A DNA stretch of 64,000 nt from Vreelandella profundi (GCF_019722725.1 NZ_CP077941.1:3348001-3412000), one strand, 5' to 3'; positions 50,056 to 60,231 are shown, counted from the stretch's first letter. Made by a program: numbers and translations. The notes: generated by a model not told the origin, from the sequence alone.

Positions 50056-51978
50056 ATGCCCATGAAGCTGTTCGACGAGATTCCCCGTGAGCGCCCGGCA
50101 ACGCCGCTGCTCGACTCTTTTGATCATCCCGCTGCTCTGCGGGCCATGAATTCGCACCAGCTCGCCCAGCTGGCCGACGAGCTGCGCGCCTATTTGCTGT
50201 ATAGCGTAGGCGTATCTGGTGGCCACTTTGGCGCAGGGCTTGGCGTTGTCGAACTCAGCGTTGCGCTGCACCGCGCCTTTCATACGCCGGACGACCGTTT
50301 AGTGTGGGACGTTGGCCATCAGGCCTACCCGCACAAAATCCTTACCGGTCGTCGTGAGACGATGCTAAGCATTCGCCAACACGGCGGCTTAGCGGCCTTC
50401 CCAAACCGTGCCGAATCCGAGTACGACACCTTCGGCGTGGGGCATTCCAGCACCTCCATTTCAGCGGCGCTCGGCATGGCCTTGGCCGCCAAAGCGCAGG
50501 GCAGTCAGCGGCGCGTTTGCGCCATTATTGGCGACGGTGCGCTGACCGCAGGCATGGCGTTTGAAGGCCTTGCCCATGCCGGCCACGTCAATGCCAATCT
50601 GCTCGTGGTGCTCAACGACAACGAAATGTCGATTTCCGAGAACGTTGGCGGCATGGCCACCTATCTCGCCCGGGTACTCTCCAGCAAGCCCTATCTCAAG
50701 ATTCGCGAAGAGAGCAAGAAAGTTCTTTCACACCTGCCCGGCGCGCTAGAACTTGCTCGGCGCACCGAAGAGCACATGAAAGGCATGGTCAGCCCCGCCA
50801 CGCTGTTTGAAGAGATGGGCTTTAACTACGTAGGCCCCATCGATGGCCACGATTTGGGCGCGCTCACCGAGACGCTTGAAAACCTGCGTGAGCTTGACGG
50901 GCCGCAGTTTCTGCATATCAAAACGGTGAAAGGAAAAGGTTTCTTACCAGCAGAAGCGGATCAGATTGGCTATCACGCGATTACTAAGCTCGAAAAGCCC
51001 AGCGCTATCGCCAACGCCCCGACGGTTAAAAAACCTGACGTTAAAAGCGCCGTTAAGAAAAAGTACTGCAACGTGTTCGGCGATTGGCTTTGCGATATGG
51101 CTGCACACGATTCGCGCCTGCTAGGGATCACCCCCGCGATGCGTGAAGGCTCCGACTTAATTCGCTTCTCTAAGCAGTACCCGGAGCGCTATTTCGATGT
51201 CGCGATCGCCGAGCAGCACGCCGTAACGTTAGCGGCGGGCATGGCCTGCGAAGGCATGAAGCCCGTCGTTGCCATTTACTCGACCTTTCTGCAGCGCGGC
51301 TATGATCAGTTAATTCACGATGTGGCGGTGCAAAACCTGGACGTCACCTTCGCGATTGATAGAGCGGGCCTGGTAGGCGAAGACGGCCCCACGCATCACG
51401 GCAGCATGGATCTTTCCTTCTTACGCTGCGTGCCGGGCATGGTAATTCTCGCCCCTGCCGATGAAGCCGAGTGTCGCGCCATGCTCAGCGCTGCTTATTA
51501 CCACCCTGGCCCTGCTGCCGTGCGCTACCCGCGTGGCACCGGCCCGGGCGTCGATACTCCCGCCCACCTTGAGCCTTTAGCGATTGGCAAAGCGCAGATC
51601 CGCCGCCAGTCTTCTAACGACGGCGTGCGCATCGCGCTGCTCGCCTTTGGCAGCTTAAACGGCCCTGCTGCCGAGATTGCCGAGCGCTTAAATGCGACGC
51701 ACATCAATATGCGCTCCATTAAACCGTTGGATCGCGATGCCGTGCTTCACGCCGCCGATGAACACGAACTGCTGGTCACGTTGGAAGAGAACGTTGTGGC
51801 TGGCGGTGCAGGCAGCGCGGTTAACGAGCTGCTGCATGCCGAAGGCGTTCAGATAGAGATATTAAATCTCGGCCTACCGGATACCTTCATCGAGCACGGC
51901 ACGCCCGACCAGCTGCTGCGCGACTGCGGCCTGGACGCTGAGGGCATTGAAGCCGCCATTCGCCGGCGGCTGCCGTAG
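50056..51978 (+). CDS. dxs: 1-deoxy-D-xylulose-5-phosphate synthase Dxs
   Basis: A 640-residue ThDP enzyme catalysing the first step of the MEP pathway from pyruvate and glyceraldehyde 3-phosphate. The ThDP/Mg motif is [14 protein letters not shown] from residue 159 to N187; the catalytic histidine region [16 protein letters not shown] lies near 52-67, and IAEQHAV near 390 holds the activating Glu. The C-terminal transketolase domain is complete. The start at 50056 or two codons later (50062) is possible. Full-length compared with the family. Confidence 0.97.
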   Translation: MPMKLFDEIPRERPATPLLDSFDHPAALRAMNSHQLAQLADELRAYLLYSVGVSGGHFGAGLGVVELSVALHRAFHTPDDRLVWDVGHQAYPHKILTGRRETMLSIRQHGGLAAFPNRAESEYDTFGVGHSSTSISAALGMALAAKAQGSQRRVCAIIGDGALTAGMAFEGLAHAGHVNANLLVVLNDNEMSISENVGGMATYLARVLSSKPYLKIREESKKVLSHLPGALELARRTEEHMKGMVSPATLFEEMGFNYVGPIDGHDLGALTETLENLRELDGPQFLHIKTVKGKGFLPAEADQIGYHAITKLEKPSAIANAPTVKKPDVKSAVKKKYCNVFGDWLCDMAAHDSRLLGITPAMREGSDLIRFSKQYPERYFDVAIAEQHAVTLAAGMACEGMKPVVAIYSTFLQRGYDQLIHDVAVQNLDVTFAIDRAGLVGEDGPTHHGSMDLSFLRCVPGMVILAPADEAECRAMLSAAYYHPGPAAVRYPRGTGPGVDTPAHLEPLAIGKAQIRRQSSNDGVRIALLAFGSLNGPAAEIAERLNATHINMRSIKPLDRDAVLHAADEHELLVTLEENVVAGGAGSAVNELLHAEGVQIEILNLGLPDTFIEHGTPDQLLRDCGLDAEGIEAAIRRRLP

Positions 51979-52005
51979 CGAATGCTAGGCGCTTAAGCCG
52001 CAATC

Positions 52006-52314
52006 TTAATCCATCTCGAAAAGCGGTTTAATCAACAGTACCCGCAGCGCCGAGCTTGCCCCACCGGCGGGCTGGGTGTGAACCCAGCCCGCCTCTTCAA
52101 GCGTGGCGCAGGCGCGGCGGATAAGCGCATGCTCAATATCCAAACGTCTCGCTAATAGCGCGCTGGAAACACCCTTGTCAGAGGGCGGCGACGCATCAAC
52201 CGCCAGCAGCACTAGCGCGGCCAGGGTGTCGAGTTCCGGATAAGCGGCCTGCAGCGCGGCGAGTGCGCGCTGCAGATGCTGATCCTCCGTTGGTTCAGGC
52301 ATTGGCTCAGACAC
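52006..52314 (-). CDS. Small predicted winged-helix protein linked to the YdeP-like gene
   Basis: A 102-residue acidic protein. The middle (about residues 45-95) reads like a winged helix: GVSSALLARRLDIEHALIRR, then ACATLEEAGWV and a hydrophobic wing. It starts 4 bases after the stop of the YdeP-like oxidoreductase on the same strand, so the two are co-transcribed. I do not recognise a named family; it could be a DNA-binding regulator of the operon or an accessory factor of the enzyme. Confidence 0.75.
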   Translation of the reverse strand: MSEPMPEPTEDQHLQRALAALQAAYPELDTLAALVLLAVDASPPSDKGVSSALLARRLDIEHALIRRACATLEEAGWVHTQPAGGASSALRVLLIKPLFEMD

Positions 52315-52318
52315 TTAC

Positions 52319-54643
52319 TCAGACAATCCGCGCGCTGGCTTCCAAGCGAATAGCAATCGACTTGGAGGCTGGGGTATGGCTTTGATCGCCTTTATGATCC
52401 AGCGGGATCAGCGGGTTAGTTTCAGGGTAGTAAGCGGCGGCACAGCCTTCGGGCGTCGCGTAGGCAACGACTTTAAAGCCATCCACCCGGCGGGTAATGC
52501 CATCGCCCGATTCGCCAATCAAATCAACCCACTGGCCTGCCTTAAAGCCCAGCCGATCAATATCCTTCGTATTCAGGAAAATCACCTGGCGGCCGTTTTC
52601 AATGCCGCGATAGCGATCGTTATAGCCGTATATCGTGGTGTTGTACTGATCGTGGGAGCGCATGGTTTGCAGGGTTAGCCAGCCGCCTTCTCGGCCCGTC
52701 ATCTGCTGATGCATTACCTGCTCTGGCAGCCTGTCATCAGAAAACTCGGCCTTGCCGCTCTGGGTAGGAAAGCGCAGCTCAAAGGCCGGATTCATCAGCC
52801 AAAAACCGCGCGGTTCGCGCACGCGCTCATTAAAATTATCAAAGCCGGGAATGACGGCCTCGATATGATCACGGATCACGTCGTAGTCGTCACGCATGGC
52901 GGCCCAGTCAACCACGTCGTTACCCAGCAAGCGCTCGGCCAGGCCGGTCAGTATGGTGATTTCAGAGGGTAGCGTGCTATCCACCGGGCGGTTAATGCCC
53001 GCCGATCCGTGCACCATGCTCATTGAGTCTTCTACGGTAATCAGCTGCGGCTTGCCTGCTGCGCTGCGATCGACCTCGGTGCGCCCCAGGCAGGGCAGAA
53101 TCAGCGCGTCTTTACCCGTCACTAAATGGCTGCGGTTGAGCTTGGTGCTAATAAACGCCGTTAGGCGGCATTGAGCCATCGCCGCTTCGGTCACTCGGCT
53201 GTCGGAAATAGCGCGGGTGAAATTACCGGCTAGGCCGATAAACACCTTGCCCGGCTGATCGCGCATGGTCTGAACAGCGGCCACGGAATCAACGCCGAAC
53301 GCTCTTGGCATGGGCCTTTGGTAACGGCTTTCCAGGGCATCTAGCAGTGCATCCGAGGGTTTTTCGAAAATACCCATCGTGCGATCACCCTGCACATTGG
53401 AATGTCCGCGTACCGGCGAGGTGCCCGCGCCGGGCTTACCCAGGTTGCCGCAGAGCAGCAGCAGGTTAACAATTTCGCGAACGGTGGGTACCGAGTGCAC
53501 GTGCTGCGTAATGCCCATCGCCCAGCAGATGATAGTGGCTTTGGAGCGGGCATACAGCATCGCGGCCTGCTCGATTTCCGCTCGACTTAATCCTGCCTGA
53601 GCCTCAATCGTCTCCCAGGCAGTGGCCTCTACTTCGCTTCGATAGGCGTCAAGCTCAACGGTGTGTTCAGCGATAAACTGATGGTCCAGCACGGCTTCGC
53701 CGGCGGCATCTCGCTCAAACAGCGCTTTCGCCATGCCGCGCAAAACGGCCATATCGCCGCCCAGTTTAGGGCAAAAGTAATGTGAGCTGATCGCATGGCT
53801 GCCGTTATGCAGCATTTCAAGCGGCTTTTGCGGGTCGGCAAACTTCTCAAGCCCCCGCTCGCGCAGCGGATTGACACTAACAATAGTAGCGCCACGCTCG
53901 GCGGCTTCACGTAGCGTACCCAGCATACGCGGGTGGTTGGTGCCGGGGTTCTGGCCAAATACAAAAATCGCCTCGGCCTGCTCGAAATCCTCCAGCCGCA
54001 CGCTGCCTTTGCCAGTGCCCAGCGCCGCGCCAAGGGCCACGCCGCTCGCCTCATGGCACATATTGGAACAGTCCGGCAGGTTGTTGGTGCCATAGAGCCG
54101 CGCCAGCAGCTGAAACACGTATGCCGACTCATTGCCCGCCTTGCCGGAGGTATAGAAGATAGCGTCATTGGGCGTGGGCAGCGCCTTAAGTTCAGCGGCC
54201 ATCAGGTCGAGCGCCGCGTCCCAGGCAACCGGCTCGTAGTGATCGGTTTCGGCGTTGTAGCGCATTGGTTCGACTAGCCGCCCCTGATCTTCCAGGCGAT
54301 AGTCATCCCAGGTTTTGAGTTCGCTAACGGTGTGCTTGGCAAAGAAATCTCGCGTGACTCGCTTGGAAGTGGACTCCCACGTCACTGCTTTTACGCCGTT
54401 CTCGCAGAACTCGAATGAAGAGCCGTGCTCAGGGTCACCCCAGGCGCAGCCGGGGCAGTCAAACCCATCGGGCTGATTAAGCTTAAATAGCGCCCGTGCA
54501 TTGGCAGCCACAGAGCGGCTATGCAGTAAATGCTTGCCTACGGCCTTGAGCGCACCCCAGCCCCCGGCCGGGTTGTGATACTCAAAAACCTTGGGATCGT
54601 GTACCTTAGAGCTTTTTGGGGCATCCGGATTCGGCGAGGACAT
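52319..54643 (-). CDS. FdhF/YdeP family molybdopterin oxidoreductase
   Basis: A 774-residue oxidoreductase of the FdhF/YdeP type, close in length to E. coli YdeP. The N terminus has cysteines in FDCPGCAWGD and FEFCENG; the body contains DCSNMCHEASGVAL, NPGTNHPRMLGTL, AMGITQHVHSVPTVREIVNL and GHSNVQGDRTMGI, and the C-terminal molybdopterin-dinucleotide domain (from about 650) is complete. YdeP has been linked to acid resistance; its reaction is not known. Relatives need FdhD, present at 7.8-8.7 kb. The small gene at 52006-52314 follows within 4 bases. Confidence 0.92.
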   Translation of the reverse strand: MSSPNPDAPKSSKVHDPKVFEYHNPAGGWGALKAVGKHLLHSRSVAANARALFKLNQPDGFDCPGCAWGDPEHGSSFEFCENGVKAVTWESTSKRVTRDFFAKHTVSELKTWDDYRLEDQGRLVEPMRYNAETDHYEPVAWDAALDLMAAELKALPTPNDAIFYTSGKAGNESAYVFQLLARLYGTNNLPDCSNMCHEASGVALGAALGTGKGSVRLEDFEQAEAIFVFGQNPGTNHPRMLGTLREAAERGATIVSVNPLRERGLEKFADPQKPLEMLHNGSHAISSHYFCPKLGGDMAVLRGMAKALFERDAAGEAVLDHQFIAEHTVELDAYRSEVEATAWETIEAQAGLSRAEIEQAAMLYARSKATIICWAMGITQHVHSVPTVREIVNLLLLCGNLGKPGAGTSPVRGHSNVQGDRTMGIFEKPSDALLDALESRYQRPMPRAFGVDSVAAVQTMRDQPGKVFIGLAGNFTRAISDSRVTEAAMAQCRLTAFISTKLNRSHLVTGKDALILPCLGRTEVDRSAAGKPQLITVEDSMSMVHGSAGINRPVDSTLPSEITILTGLAERLLGNDVVDWAAMRDDYDVIRDHIEAVIPGFDNFNERVREPRGFWLMNPAFELRFPTQSGKAEFSDDRLPEQVMHQQMTGREGGWLTLQTMRSHDQYNTTIYGYNDRYRGIENGRQVIFLNTKDIDRLGFKAGQWVDLIGESGDGITRRVDGFKVVAYATPEGCAAAYYPETNPLIPLDHKGDQSHTPASKSIAIRLEASARIV

Positions 54644-54862
54644 CGTGCTTCTCCATACAGAAGGGAAGGAAGCGCCGCGTTAGTCATTAGCCTGCTTCCT
54701 TATAGGACGTTACGTTCGACCAAAAGCACCGCCTGGTCAAGTAATGAACGCGCGGTGCTGCCATTAGCGATATGCGCCTTTACTGACCGGCGCTAAGCAA
54801 GCAGAGCGCTCGCCGCGCAAGAATGCCTTAAGCCCTTATCTTTCAACTACTTCGAGATTGCT

Positions 54863-55621
54863 ATGCTATTACTTATTATCATTTTCAGCCTAATCGGCCT
54901 GGCGTTTGGCGGACCGGTTGGACTGCTGGTTGGCGGCGGTCTGGGTTGGTGGGCGGGGCAGCGACTCAGCCGCCGCTTAAACGGCGCCCGAGTGCGCATT
55001 CAAGAAGGCTTTCTTGAGTCGATTTTTTCCGTTATGGGCTGCCTGTGCCAAGCCGACGGAAAAGTCACCGAAGGCGAGCTGGACGTTGCCGAAAAGCTCT
55101 TTGATCAGATGCGCCTGCAGGGCGAGCATCGCGCCAAGGCGCGCGCCGCTTTCGAGCGGGGCCGTGCCGATGACTTCAACCTAGACGCCGAGCTTGCCGC
55201 GGTTAATCGCCTGACCCAGCGCCAGCCCGTTTTACGTCAGGTTTTTATCCAGGTTCAGCTCACCGCTATCTCAGCCGACGGCGTTCTGCATCCTGCCGAG
55301 CATGAAATGATTCTGCGCGTTGCACGCGGCGTGGGCTGTAGCGAAGCCGAAGTTCAGCAGATCGAAGCAATGCTGCACGGTGCCGCCGCAAACTCTCAAG
55401 GCGCCAGCGAAGAAGCGCTTAAAGACGCTTACCGTGTTCTGGGCGTTTCTGAAGACGCCAGCGATGCCGAGATCAAGAAAGCCTACCGCCGCTTAATGAG
55501 CCAAAACCACCCCGACAAGCTCGCGGGCAAAGGCTTGCCAGAAAGCATGCGCGACGTTGCACAGGCGCGCACTAGCGAAATTGGCAACGCCTATGAGCGT
55601 ATCAGCGAATCACGCGCTTGA
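54863..55621 (+). CDS. djlA: Co-chaperone DjlA
   Basis: A 252-residue membrane-anchored J protein. A glycine-rich transmembrane segment opens the protein (about residues 2-30), a TerB-like helical domain with GCLCQADGKVTEGELDVAEK occupies about 50-170, and the C-terminal J domain (about 185-250) has HPD at 216-218. It stimulates DnaK ATPase at the inner membrane face. Layout and length match the DjlA family. Confidence 0.95.
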   Translation: MLLLIIIFSLIGLAFGGPVGLLVGGGLGWWAGQRLSRRLNGARVRIQEGFLESIFSVMGCLCQADGKVTEGELDVAEKLFDQMRLQGEHRAKARAAFERGRADDFNLDAELAAVNRLTQRQPVLRQVFIQVQLTAISADGVLHPAEHEMILRVARGVGCSEAEVQQIEAMLHGAAANSQGASEEALKDAYRVLGVSEDASDAEIKKAYRRLMSQNHPDKLAGKGLPESMRDVAQARTSEIGNAYERISESRA

Positions 55622-55699
55622 TCATCGCGGCCTATTCGCCTTCAACGCCTACCTGCGCTAGAGTTAAACGCACCTTATTCAGATACTGGAGAAAGCATC

Positions 55700-56071
55700 A
55701 TGCGCGTACAACTTTCTAGCATTATGGGCGTTGGTTTCACTATAGCGCTGGGCAGCCTGTCTGCTAGCGCGCTTGCTGAGCCCGCTGGTGAGCGACTTTC
55801 TGGCGATGAAATTCGTGAGCTGGTGTGGGGAAACCAGGTACAGGGAGCGATGGCAGGCGGCCAAGACTATAGCGAAATCTACCTTCCCGAAGGTGAAATT
55901 GTTGGCGACGGCTACTCAGGCCAGGCGACCATCGTTGATGACACCATGTGCTTCGATTACGGTGACGACGATATTAACTGCTACGGGGTTAGCCGCGATA
56001 GCGATGGCCGCATCGAATGGATCTCTGATGACGAAGTCATCGGCTACGGCAATGTCAGTGATGCGCCATGA
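55700..56071 (+). CDS. Small secreted acidic protein of unknown function
   Basis: A 123-residue protein with a signal peptide cleaved near ALA-E (residue 27). The mature part is acidic and has a single pair of cysteines (CFDYGDDDINC) that could form a disulfide. The pattern of a short beta-rich domain (GEIVGDGYSGQATIVDD) is like small periplasmic proteins found in this kind of bacteria, but I do not recognise a function. Its stop overlaps the start of the GST gene by 4 bases (ATGA). Confidence 0.75.
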   Translation: MRVQLSSIMGVGFTIALGSLSASALAEPAGERLSGDEIRELVWGNQVQGAMAGGQDYSEIYLPEGEIVGDGYSGQATIVDDTMCFDYGDDDINCYGVSRDSDGRIEWISDDEVIGYGNVSDAP

Positions 56072-56685
56072 TCACGCTATACAGTTTTCCAAAATCGCGC
56101 TCTTTACGTGTGTCGTGGGCCCTTGAAGAGCTTGGCGTTGAGTATCAATGCCAACACATAGCGCTAGATAAAGGTGAGGGCCAAACGGCCGAGCATTTGG
56201 CGCGCCACCCTGATGGCAAGGTGCCTGCGCTTGAGGATGGTGACGTCCACTTATTTGAATCTGTGCCGATTTGCCGTTATTTGGCGGAAACGTATAGCAA
56301 CGGCACGCTGCTACCTGATGACCCTGCTGCCCGTGCTCAGGTCGACCAGTGGCTCAGCTTTATCGTGACGGAAATCGAGCAACCGCTTTGGAATCAAGCC
56401 AAGCACACGTTTGCCCTGCCAGGCGATAAGCGTGTTCCCGCGATTCTACCGGTGTGTGCCTGGGAGTTTCAGCGCGCGCTGGCCGCTTTAGAGCGTCGCT
56501 ATCACGGTCAAGAAAACTTGGTCGATGAGTCGTTTACACTCGCTGATGTGTTTTTAACCCACACTCTGTCGTGGGCGATCAGCATGAAACATCGCCTACC
56601 TGACACGCTAATGGCCTACCGCGAGCGCCATATTCAGCGCCCGGCTATGGCGCGTGCTATAGCCCGCGAAGAAGGCGCGGCTTAA
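56068..56685 (+). CDS. Glutathione S-transferase family protein
   Basis: A 205-residue GST. The thioredoxin-like domain (about 1-80) has SFPKSRSLRVSWALEELG with the Ser used for glutathione activation, HPDGKVPALEDGD with the cis-proline, and FESVPICRYLAE with the glutamate-serine pair. The helical domain follows, with FTLADVFLTHTLSW near residue 150. It probably conjugates glutathione or acts as a thiol reductase. Its start is fused to the end of the preceding secreted-protein gene. Confidence 0.92.
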   Translation: MITLYSFPKSRSLRVSWALEELGVEYQCQHIALDKGEGQTAEHLARHPDGKVPALEDGDVHLFESVPICRYLAETYSNGTLLPDDPAARAQVDQWLSFIVTEIEQPLWNQAKHTFALPGDKRVPAILPVCAWEFQRALAALERRYHGQENLVDESFTLADVFLTHTLSWAISMKHRLPDTLMAYRERHIQRPAMARAIAREEGAA

Positions 56686-56840
56686 CGCCCTTAGCTGCCT
56701 TTCTGGCGAGGTGACCGCTGGAAAGGCAGATGGCTTATAGGGGCATTTCAGCCCCCTAATTCAGCCAATTCGTGTGTGCTGAGATCGCTTACTGCTCTCG
56801 AAATGTGTGCGTAAAACCGCACATTTACGCTTGTGCATCA

Positions 56841-56856
56841 TTACGTGATCACGTAA
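56841..56856. promoter_or_regulatory. Perfect 16-bp palindrome upstream of the mrp operon
   Basis: TTACGTGATCACGTAA is a perfect palindrome about 100 bases upstream of mrpA. Just before it, AAATGTG and CACATTT form an inverted repeat around 56799-56827. They are candidate operator sites for a stress or Na+-responsive regulator. That role is inference. Confidence 0.45.
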
Positions 56857-56956
56857 ATTCAACACTAAAGTCGATATCACATTCACTCACTTTGGTGCAT
56901 TACCGCCCTCGATTTAGCCCTCCCGCCCTACGATCAACGACCTTTTACGGAGCCCT

Positions 56957-59887
56957 ATGCTGCTACTGTTACTCATCCTCATGCCAGTAGCTGGCAGCAT
57001 AATCGCCGCGCTCATGCCGACCAATGCGCGTAACCGTGAAGCATGGCTGGCCGGTGGCATTGCCTTTATCGGGCTGCTCATTACCGCCTATCTCTATACG
57101 CAGATAGGCCCTGGTGAACTAGGTACTGGAGAACTAGGCACTGGTGAGGTCGTCCGTTATCAGCTTGAGTGGATGCCCGATTACGGGCTGAATTTCATAC
57201 TGCGTATGGATGGCTTAGCCTGGATGTTCTCGATGCTGATTCTAGGCATCGGCGTGCTGGTGGTTATTTACGCGCGTTACTACATGTCACCCGATGACCC
57301 CGTACCGCGCTTTTTCTCTTTCCTGTTAGCGTTTATGGCCTCCATGCTCGGCGTGGTGCTATCGGGTAATCTTATCCAGCTGGTTGTGTTTTGGGAGCTG
57401 ACCAGCCTGACCTCCTTCTTACTGATTGGCTACTGGCATCACCGTGCAGATGCACGGCGCGGTGCGCGCATGGCGTTTACCGTGACGGCCACCGGTGGGC
57501 TTTGCTTACTGGTCGGCGTACTGATGCTTGGCCATATCGTTGGCAGCTATTCATTAGATGTGGTGCTGGCATCGGGCGATCTGATCCGTGCGCACCCTTG
57601 GTACTTGCCCACGCTGATTTTAATCGCGTTAGGGGCGCTGACAAAAAGCGCCCAGTTCCCGTTTCATTTTTGGCTACCTCATGCCATGGCGGCGCCGACG
57701 CCCGTCTCGGCTTTTTTGCATTCGGCGACGATGGTGAAAGCCGGCGTGTTTTTATTGATGCGCCTATGGCCGTCTCTTTCCGGCACGCCCGAATGGACAT
57801 ACATCATTGGTGGCGCGGGGCTCTGCACGCTACTCATTGGTGCATTCACCGCTATTTTTCAGCACGACCTTAAGGGCCTGCTGGCTTACTCAACGATCAG
57901 CCACCTGGGGTTAATTACCTTATTGCTGGGCATTGGCACACCGCTGGCGATGGTCGCTGCACTGTTTCACACGCTTAATCACGCTACGTTCAAAGCATCG
58001 CTGTTTATGGCGGCGGGTATTATCGACCATGAGAGCGGCACCCGAGATATGCGCCATTTGCGCGGGCTCTTTAAGGTGCTGCCGTATACCGCCACCTTGG
58101 CGATTGTTGCGAGTGCGGCCATGGCCGGCGTGCCGCTACTTAACGGCTTTCTGTCTAAAGAAATGTTTTTCGCCGAGGCGTTGGCAGTAGGGTCGGCCCG
58201 CAACTGGAGCATGTCCGCCGCGGCCGTGTTAATGGGTATTTTCAGCGTTGCCTATTCACTGCGGTTCATCAACGTATTCTTTGGGCCGCTGGCGACTGAC
58301 CTACCGCGTGCGCCGCATGAACCACCGCGCTGGATGCGCTTCCCGGTTGAGCTACTGGTACTCTGCTGCCTGATCGTGGGGGTGATTCCTGGCTTGAGCG
58401 TGGGGCCGTTCCTCAATACGGCGGTAATATCAGTGCTCGGTGAGCAAACGCCCGACTATAGTCTTTCCGTTTGGCACGGCTTTAACCTGCCGCTGCTAAT
58501 GAGCGTGATGGCTTTGGGCGGGGGCGTACTGTTTTACATCTGGCTACGCACACGCCACGGCTTGATCCAATCCAACCGCGTGCCGTTTCTCTATCGCTTT
58601 AATGGCAAACAAGCCTATGAGAGCACGATGCTGAGAATTTCCTCCAGCGCCTCGCTGCTTGAAAGGCTGTTGAGTACGCGGCGCGTACAGCCACAGCTGC
58701 TGCTAATGATTACGCTGCTCTTAGCGGTGCCGCTGCTGATCGTTCGGCCCGTTTCACTGCTGACTTTTTCAGCCAACGGCGAGTTTTCCCCGCTGTTCGC
58801 TGGCCTGTGGGTGATTGGCGCGATTTGTGCCGTGGCCGCCGCCTGGCAGGCTAAATACCACCGCTTAGCGGCGCTCAGTTTGGTGGGCGGTGTCGGCATC
58901 GTGGTCAGTATTACCTTCCTCTGGCTATCGGCGCCCGATCTCGCCCTGACCCAGCTCATGGTCGAAACCGTCACGACGGTGCTGATTCTACTTGGCCTTC
59001 GCTGGCTGCCTGCGCGGATTACCCCCAAAGAGCTAAACATACGGGCCACGCGCCTTTCGTGGTTTAGACGCTCGCGGGATATGGTAGTCGCCGTGGTCGC
59101 GGGCCTCTGCATGAGTATTGTCAGCTATGCGGTATTGGTGCGCTCGGCGCCCGTAGGCAGCATCTCTGACTTTTTCATGACCCGCGCGCTTAGCGAAGGC
59201 GGCGGCAGCAATGTGGTTAACGTGCTGCTGGTGGATTTTCGTAACTTCGATACGCTAGGCGAAATTGCCGTCCTCGCCGTGGTAGCGCTGACGGTATACG
59301 CCCTGCTGCGGCGCTTTCGCCCGGCGCCGGAAAGCCTGCCCATTCCGGCGCAACAAACCAATAATGTCGACCCCGCCGCCGGTCAAACGCCCGTACAGCA
59401 AGTGGAAAGCGGCTATTTAATGGTGCCCGCCGTTTATCTGCGCATGCTGCTTCCTATCATGGTGGTCATTGCTGCTTACTTCTTTATTCGTGGCCATAAT
59501 CTTCCCGGCGGCGGTTTCGTTGCGGGGCTTACGTTTGCCGTCGCAATTATTGTTCAGTACATGCTGGGCGGCACGACCTGGGTAGAAAAACATCTGCGCT
59601 TACAGCCACACCGCTGGATTGCGTTTGGATTAATCATCGCGTGCGCAACGGGGCTGGGTTCCTGGCTGTTCGGCTATCCTTTCTTAACCACGCACACTGC
59701 CCATATGACGCTGCCGATACTGGGCGAGATTCACCTACCCAGCGCCTTTGTTTTCGATTTAGGCGTCTTTGGCGTAGTGGTAGGTTCAACAATCTTGATT
59801 CTCGTGGCCTTGGCTCACCAATCGGTGCGTAGCCATCGTCTGCCCATTAGTAACATCGCCCCCGTTATCAACAAGGAGGCCAACTGA
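56957..59887 (+). CDS. mrpA: Na+/H+ antiporter subunit A fused to subunit B (MrpA/PhaAB type)
   Basis: A 976-residue multi-helix protein, the main subunit of the multisubunit cation/proton antiporter, related to NuoL. It contains KSAQFPFHFWLPHAMAAPTP near residue 230 and TMVKAGVFLLMRLW, the proton-antiporter core. The C-terminal part from about residue 815 (VYLRMLLPIMVVIAAYFFIR, GHNLPGGGFVAGLTFAVAI) is the MnhB domain, so A and B are fused as in Pha1-type systems. A GGAG site lies before the ATG. A small 15-base repeat encodes GELGTGELGTGE near residue 55. It starts the mrpA-C-D-E-F-G operon. Confidence 0.95.
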   Translation: MLLLLLILMPVAGSIIAALMPTNARNREAWLAGGIAFIGLLITAYLYTQIGPGELGTGELGTGEVVRYQLEWMPDYGLNFILRMDGLAWMFSMLILGIGVLVVIYARYYMSPDDPVPRFFSFLLAFMASMLGVVLSGNLIQLVVFWELTSLTSFLLIGYWHHRADARRGARMAFTVTATGGLCLLVGVLMLGHIVGSYSLDVVLASGDLIRAHPWYLPTLILIALGALTKSAQFPFHFWLPHAMAAPTPVSAFLHSATMVKAGVFLLMRLWPSLSGTPEWTYIIGGAGLCTLLIGAFTAIFQHDLKGLLAYSTISHLGLITLLLGIGTPLAMVAALFHTLNHATFKASLFMAAGIIDHESGTRDMRHLRGLFKVLPYTATLAIVASAAMAGVPLLNGFLSKEMFFAEALAVGSARNWSMSAAAVLMGIFSVAYSLRFINVFFGPLATDLPRAPHEPPRWMRFPVELLVLCCLIVGVIPGLSVGPFLNTAVISVLGEQTPDYSLSVWHGFNLPLLMSVMALGGGVLFYIWLRTRHGLIQSNRVPFLYRFNGKQAYESTMLRISSSASLLERLLSTRRVQPQLLLMITLLLAVPLLIVRPVSLLTFSANGEFSPLFAGLWVIGAICAVAAAWQAKYHRLAALSLVGGVGIVVSITFLWLSAPDLALTQLMVETVTTVLILLGLRWLPARITPKELNIRATRLSWFRRSRDMVVAVVAGLCMSIVSYAVLVRSAPVGSISDFFMTRALSEGGGSNVVNVLLVDFRNFDTLGEIAVLAVVALTVYALLRRFRPAPESLPIPAQQTNNVDPAAGQTPVQQVESGYLMVPAVYLRMLLPIMVVIAAYFFIRGHNLPGGGFVAGLTFAVAIIVQYMLGGTTWVEKHLRLQPHRWIAFGLIIACATGLGSWLFGYPFLTTHTAHMTLPILGEIHLPSAFVFDLGVFGVVVGSTILILVALAHQSVRSHRLPISNIAPVINKEAN

Positions 59888-60231
59888 TGGAAGCCGTCAT
59901 AGCGATTGCCATTGGCATTATGTTTGGCGCTGGCGTCTGGCTGATCCTGCGCCCACGCTCTTTCCAGGTCATTACCGGCCTGCTGCTCATTTCCTACGCG
60001 GTGAACCTGTTTATTTTCATTATGGGCCGCCTGTCGATCAATCAAGCACCGCTGACGCTGGGTGAAGGCGCCATTGACCCTTCGCTGTACGCTGACCCGC
60101 TACCGCAGGCGCTGGTGTTAACGGCGATAGTGATCGGCTTTGCGACCACCGCCCTCTATCTAGTGGTGATGATCGGCGCACGCGGCTTAACCGGCACGGA
60201 CCATGTCGATGGTAAGGAGATGGATAAATGA
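59887..60231 (+). CDS. mrpC: Na+/H+ antiporter subunit C
   Basis: A 114-residue membrane protein with three helices, NuoK-like. GLLLISYAVNLFIFIMGRL and LPQALVLTAIVIGFATTALY are the conserved helices. Its ATG overlaps the MrpA stop by one base (TGATG), and its stop overlaps mrpD by 4 bases, so translation is coupled. Confidence 0.95.
   Translation: MEAVIAIAIGIMFGAGVWLILRPRSFQVITGLLLISYAVNLFIFIMGRLSINQAPLTLGEGAIDPSLYADPLPQALVLTAIVIGFATTALYLVVMIGARGLTGTDHVDGKEMDK

Noticed and set aside
54721..54760. Inverted repeat AGCACCGC/GCGGTGCT upstream of the YdeP-like gene as a terminator or operator
   Set aside because: The arms are only 8 bp, separated by about 20 bases, with no T-tract, so I could not support either role.
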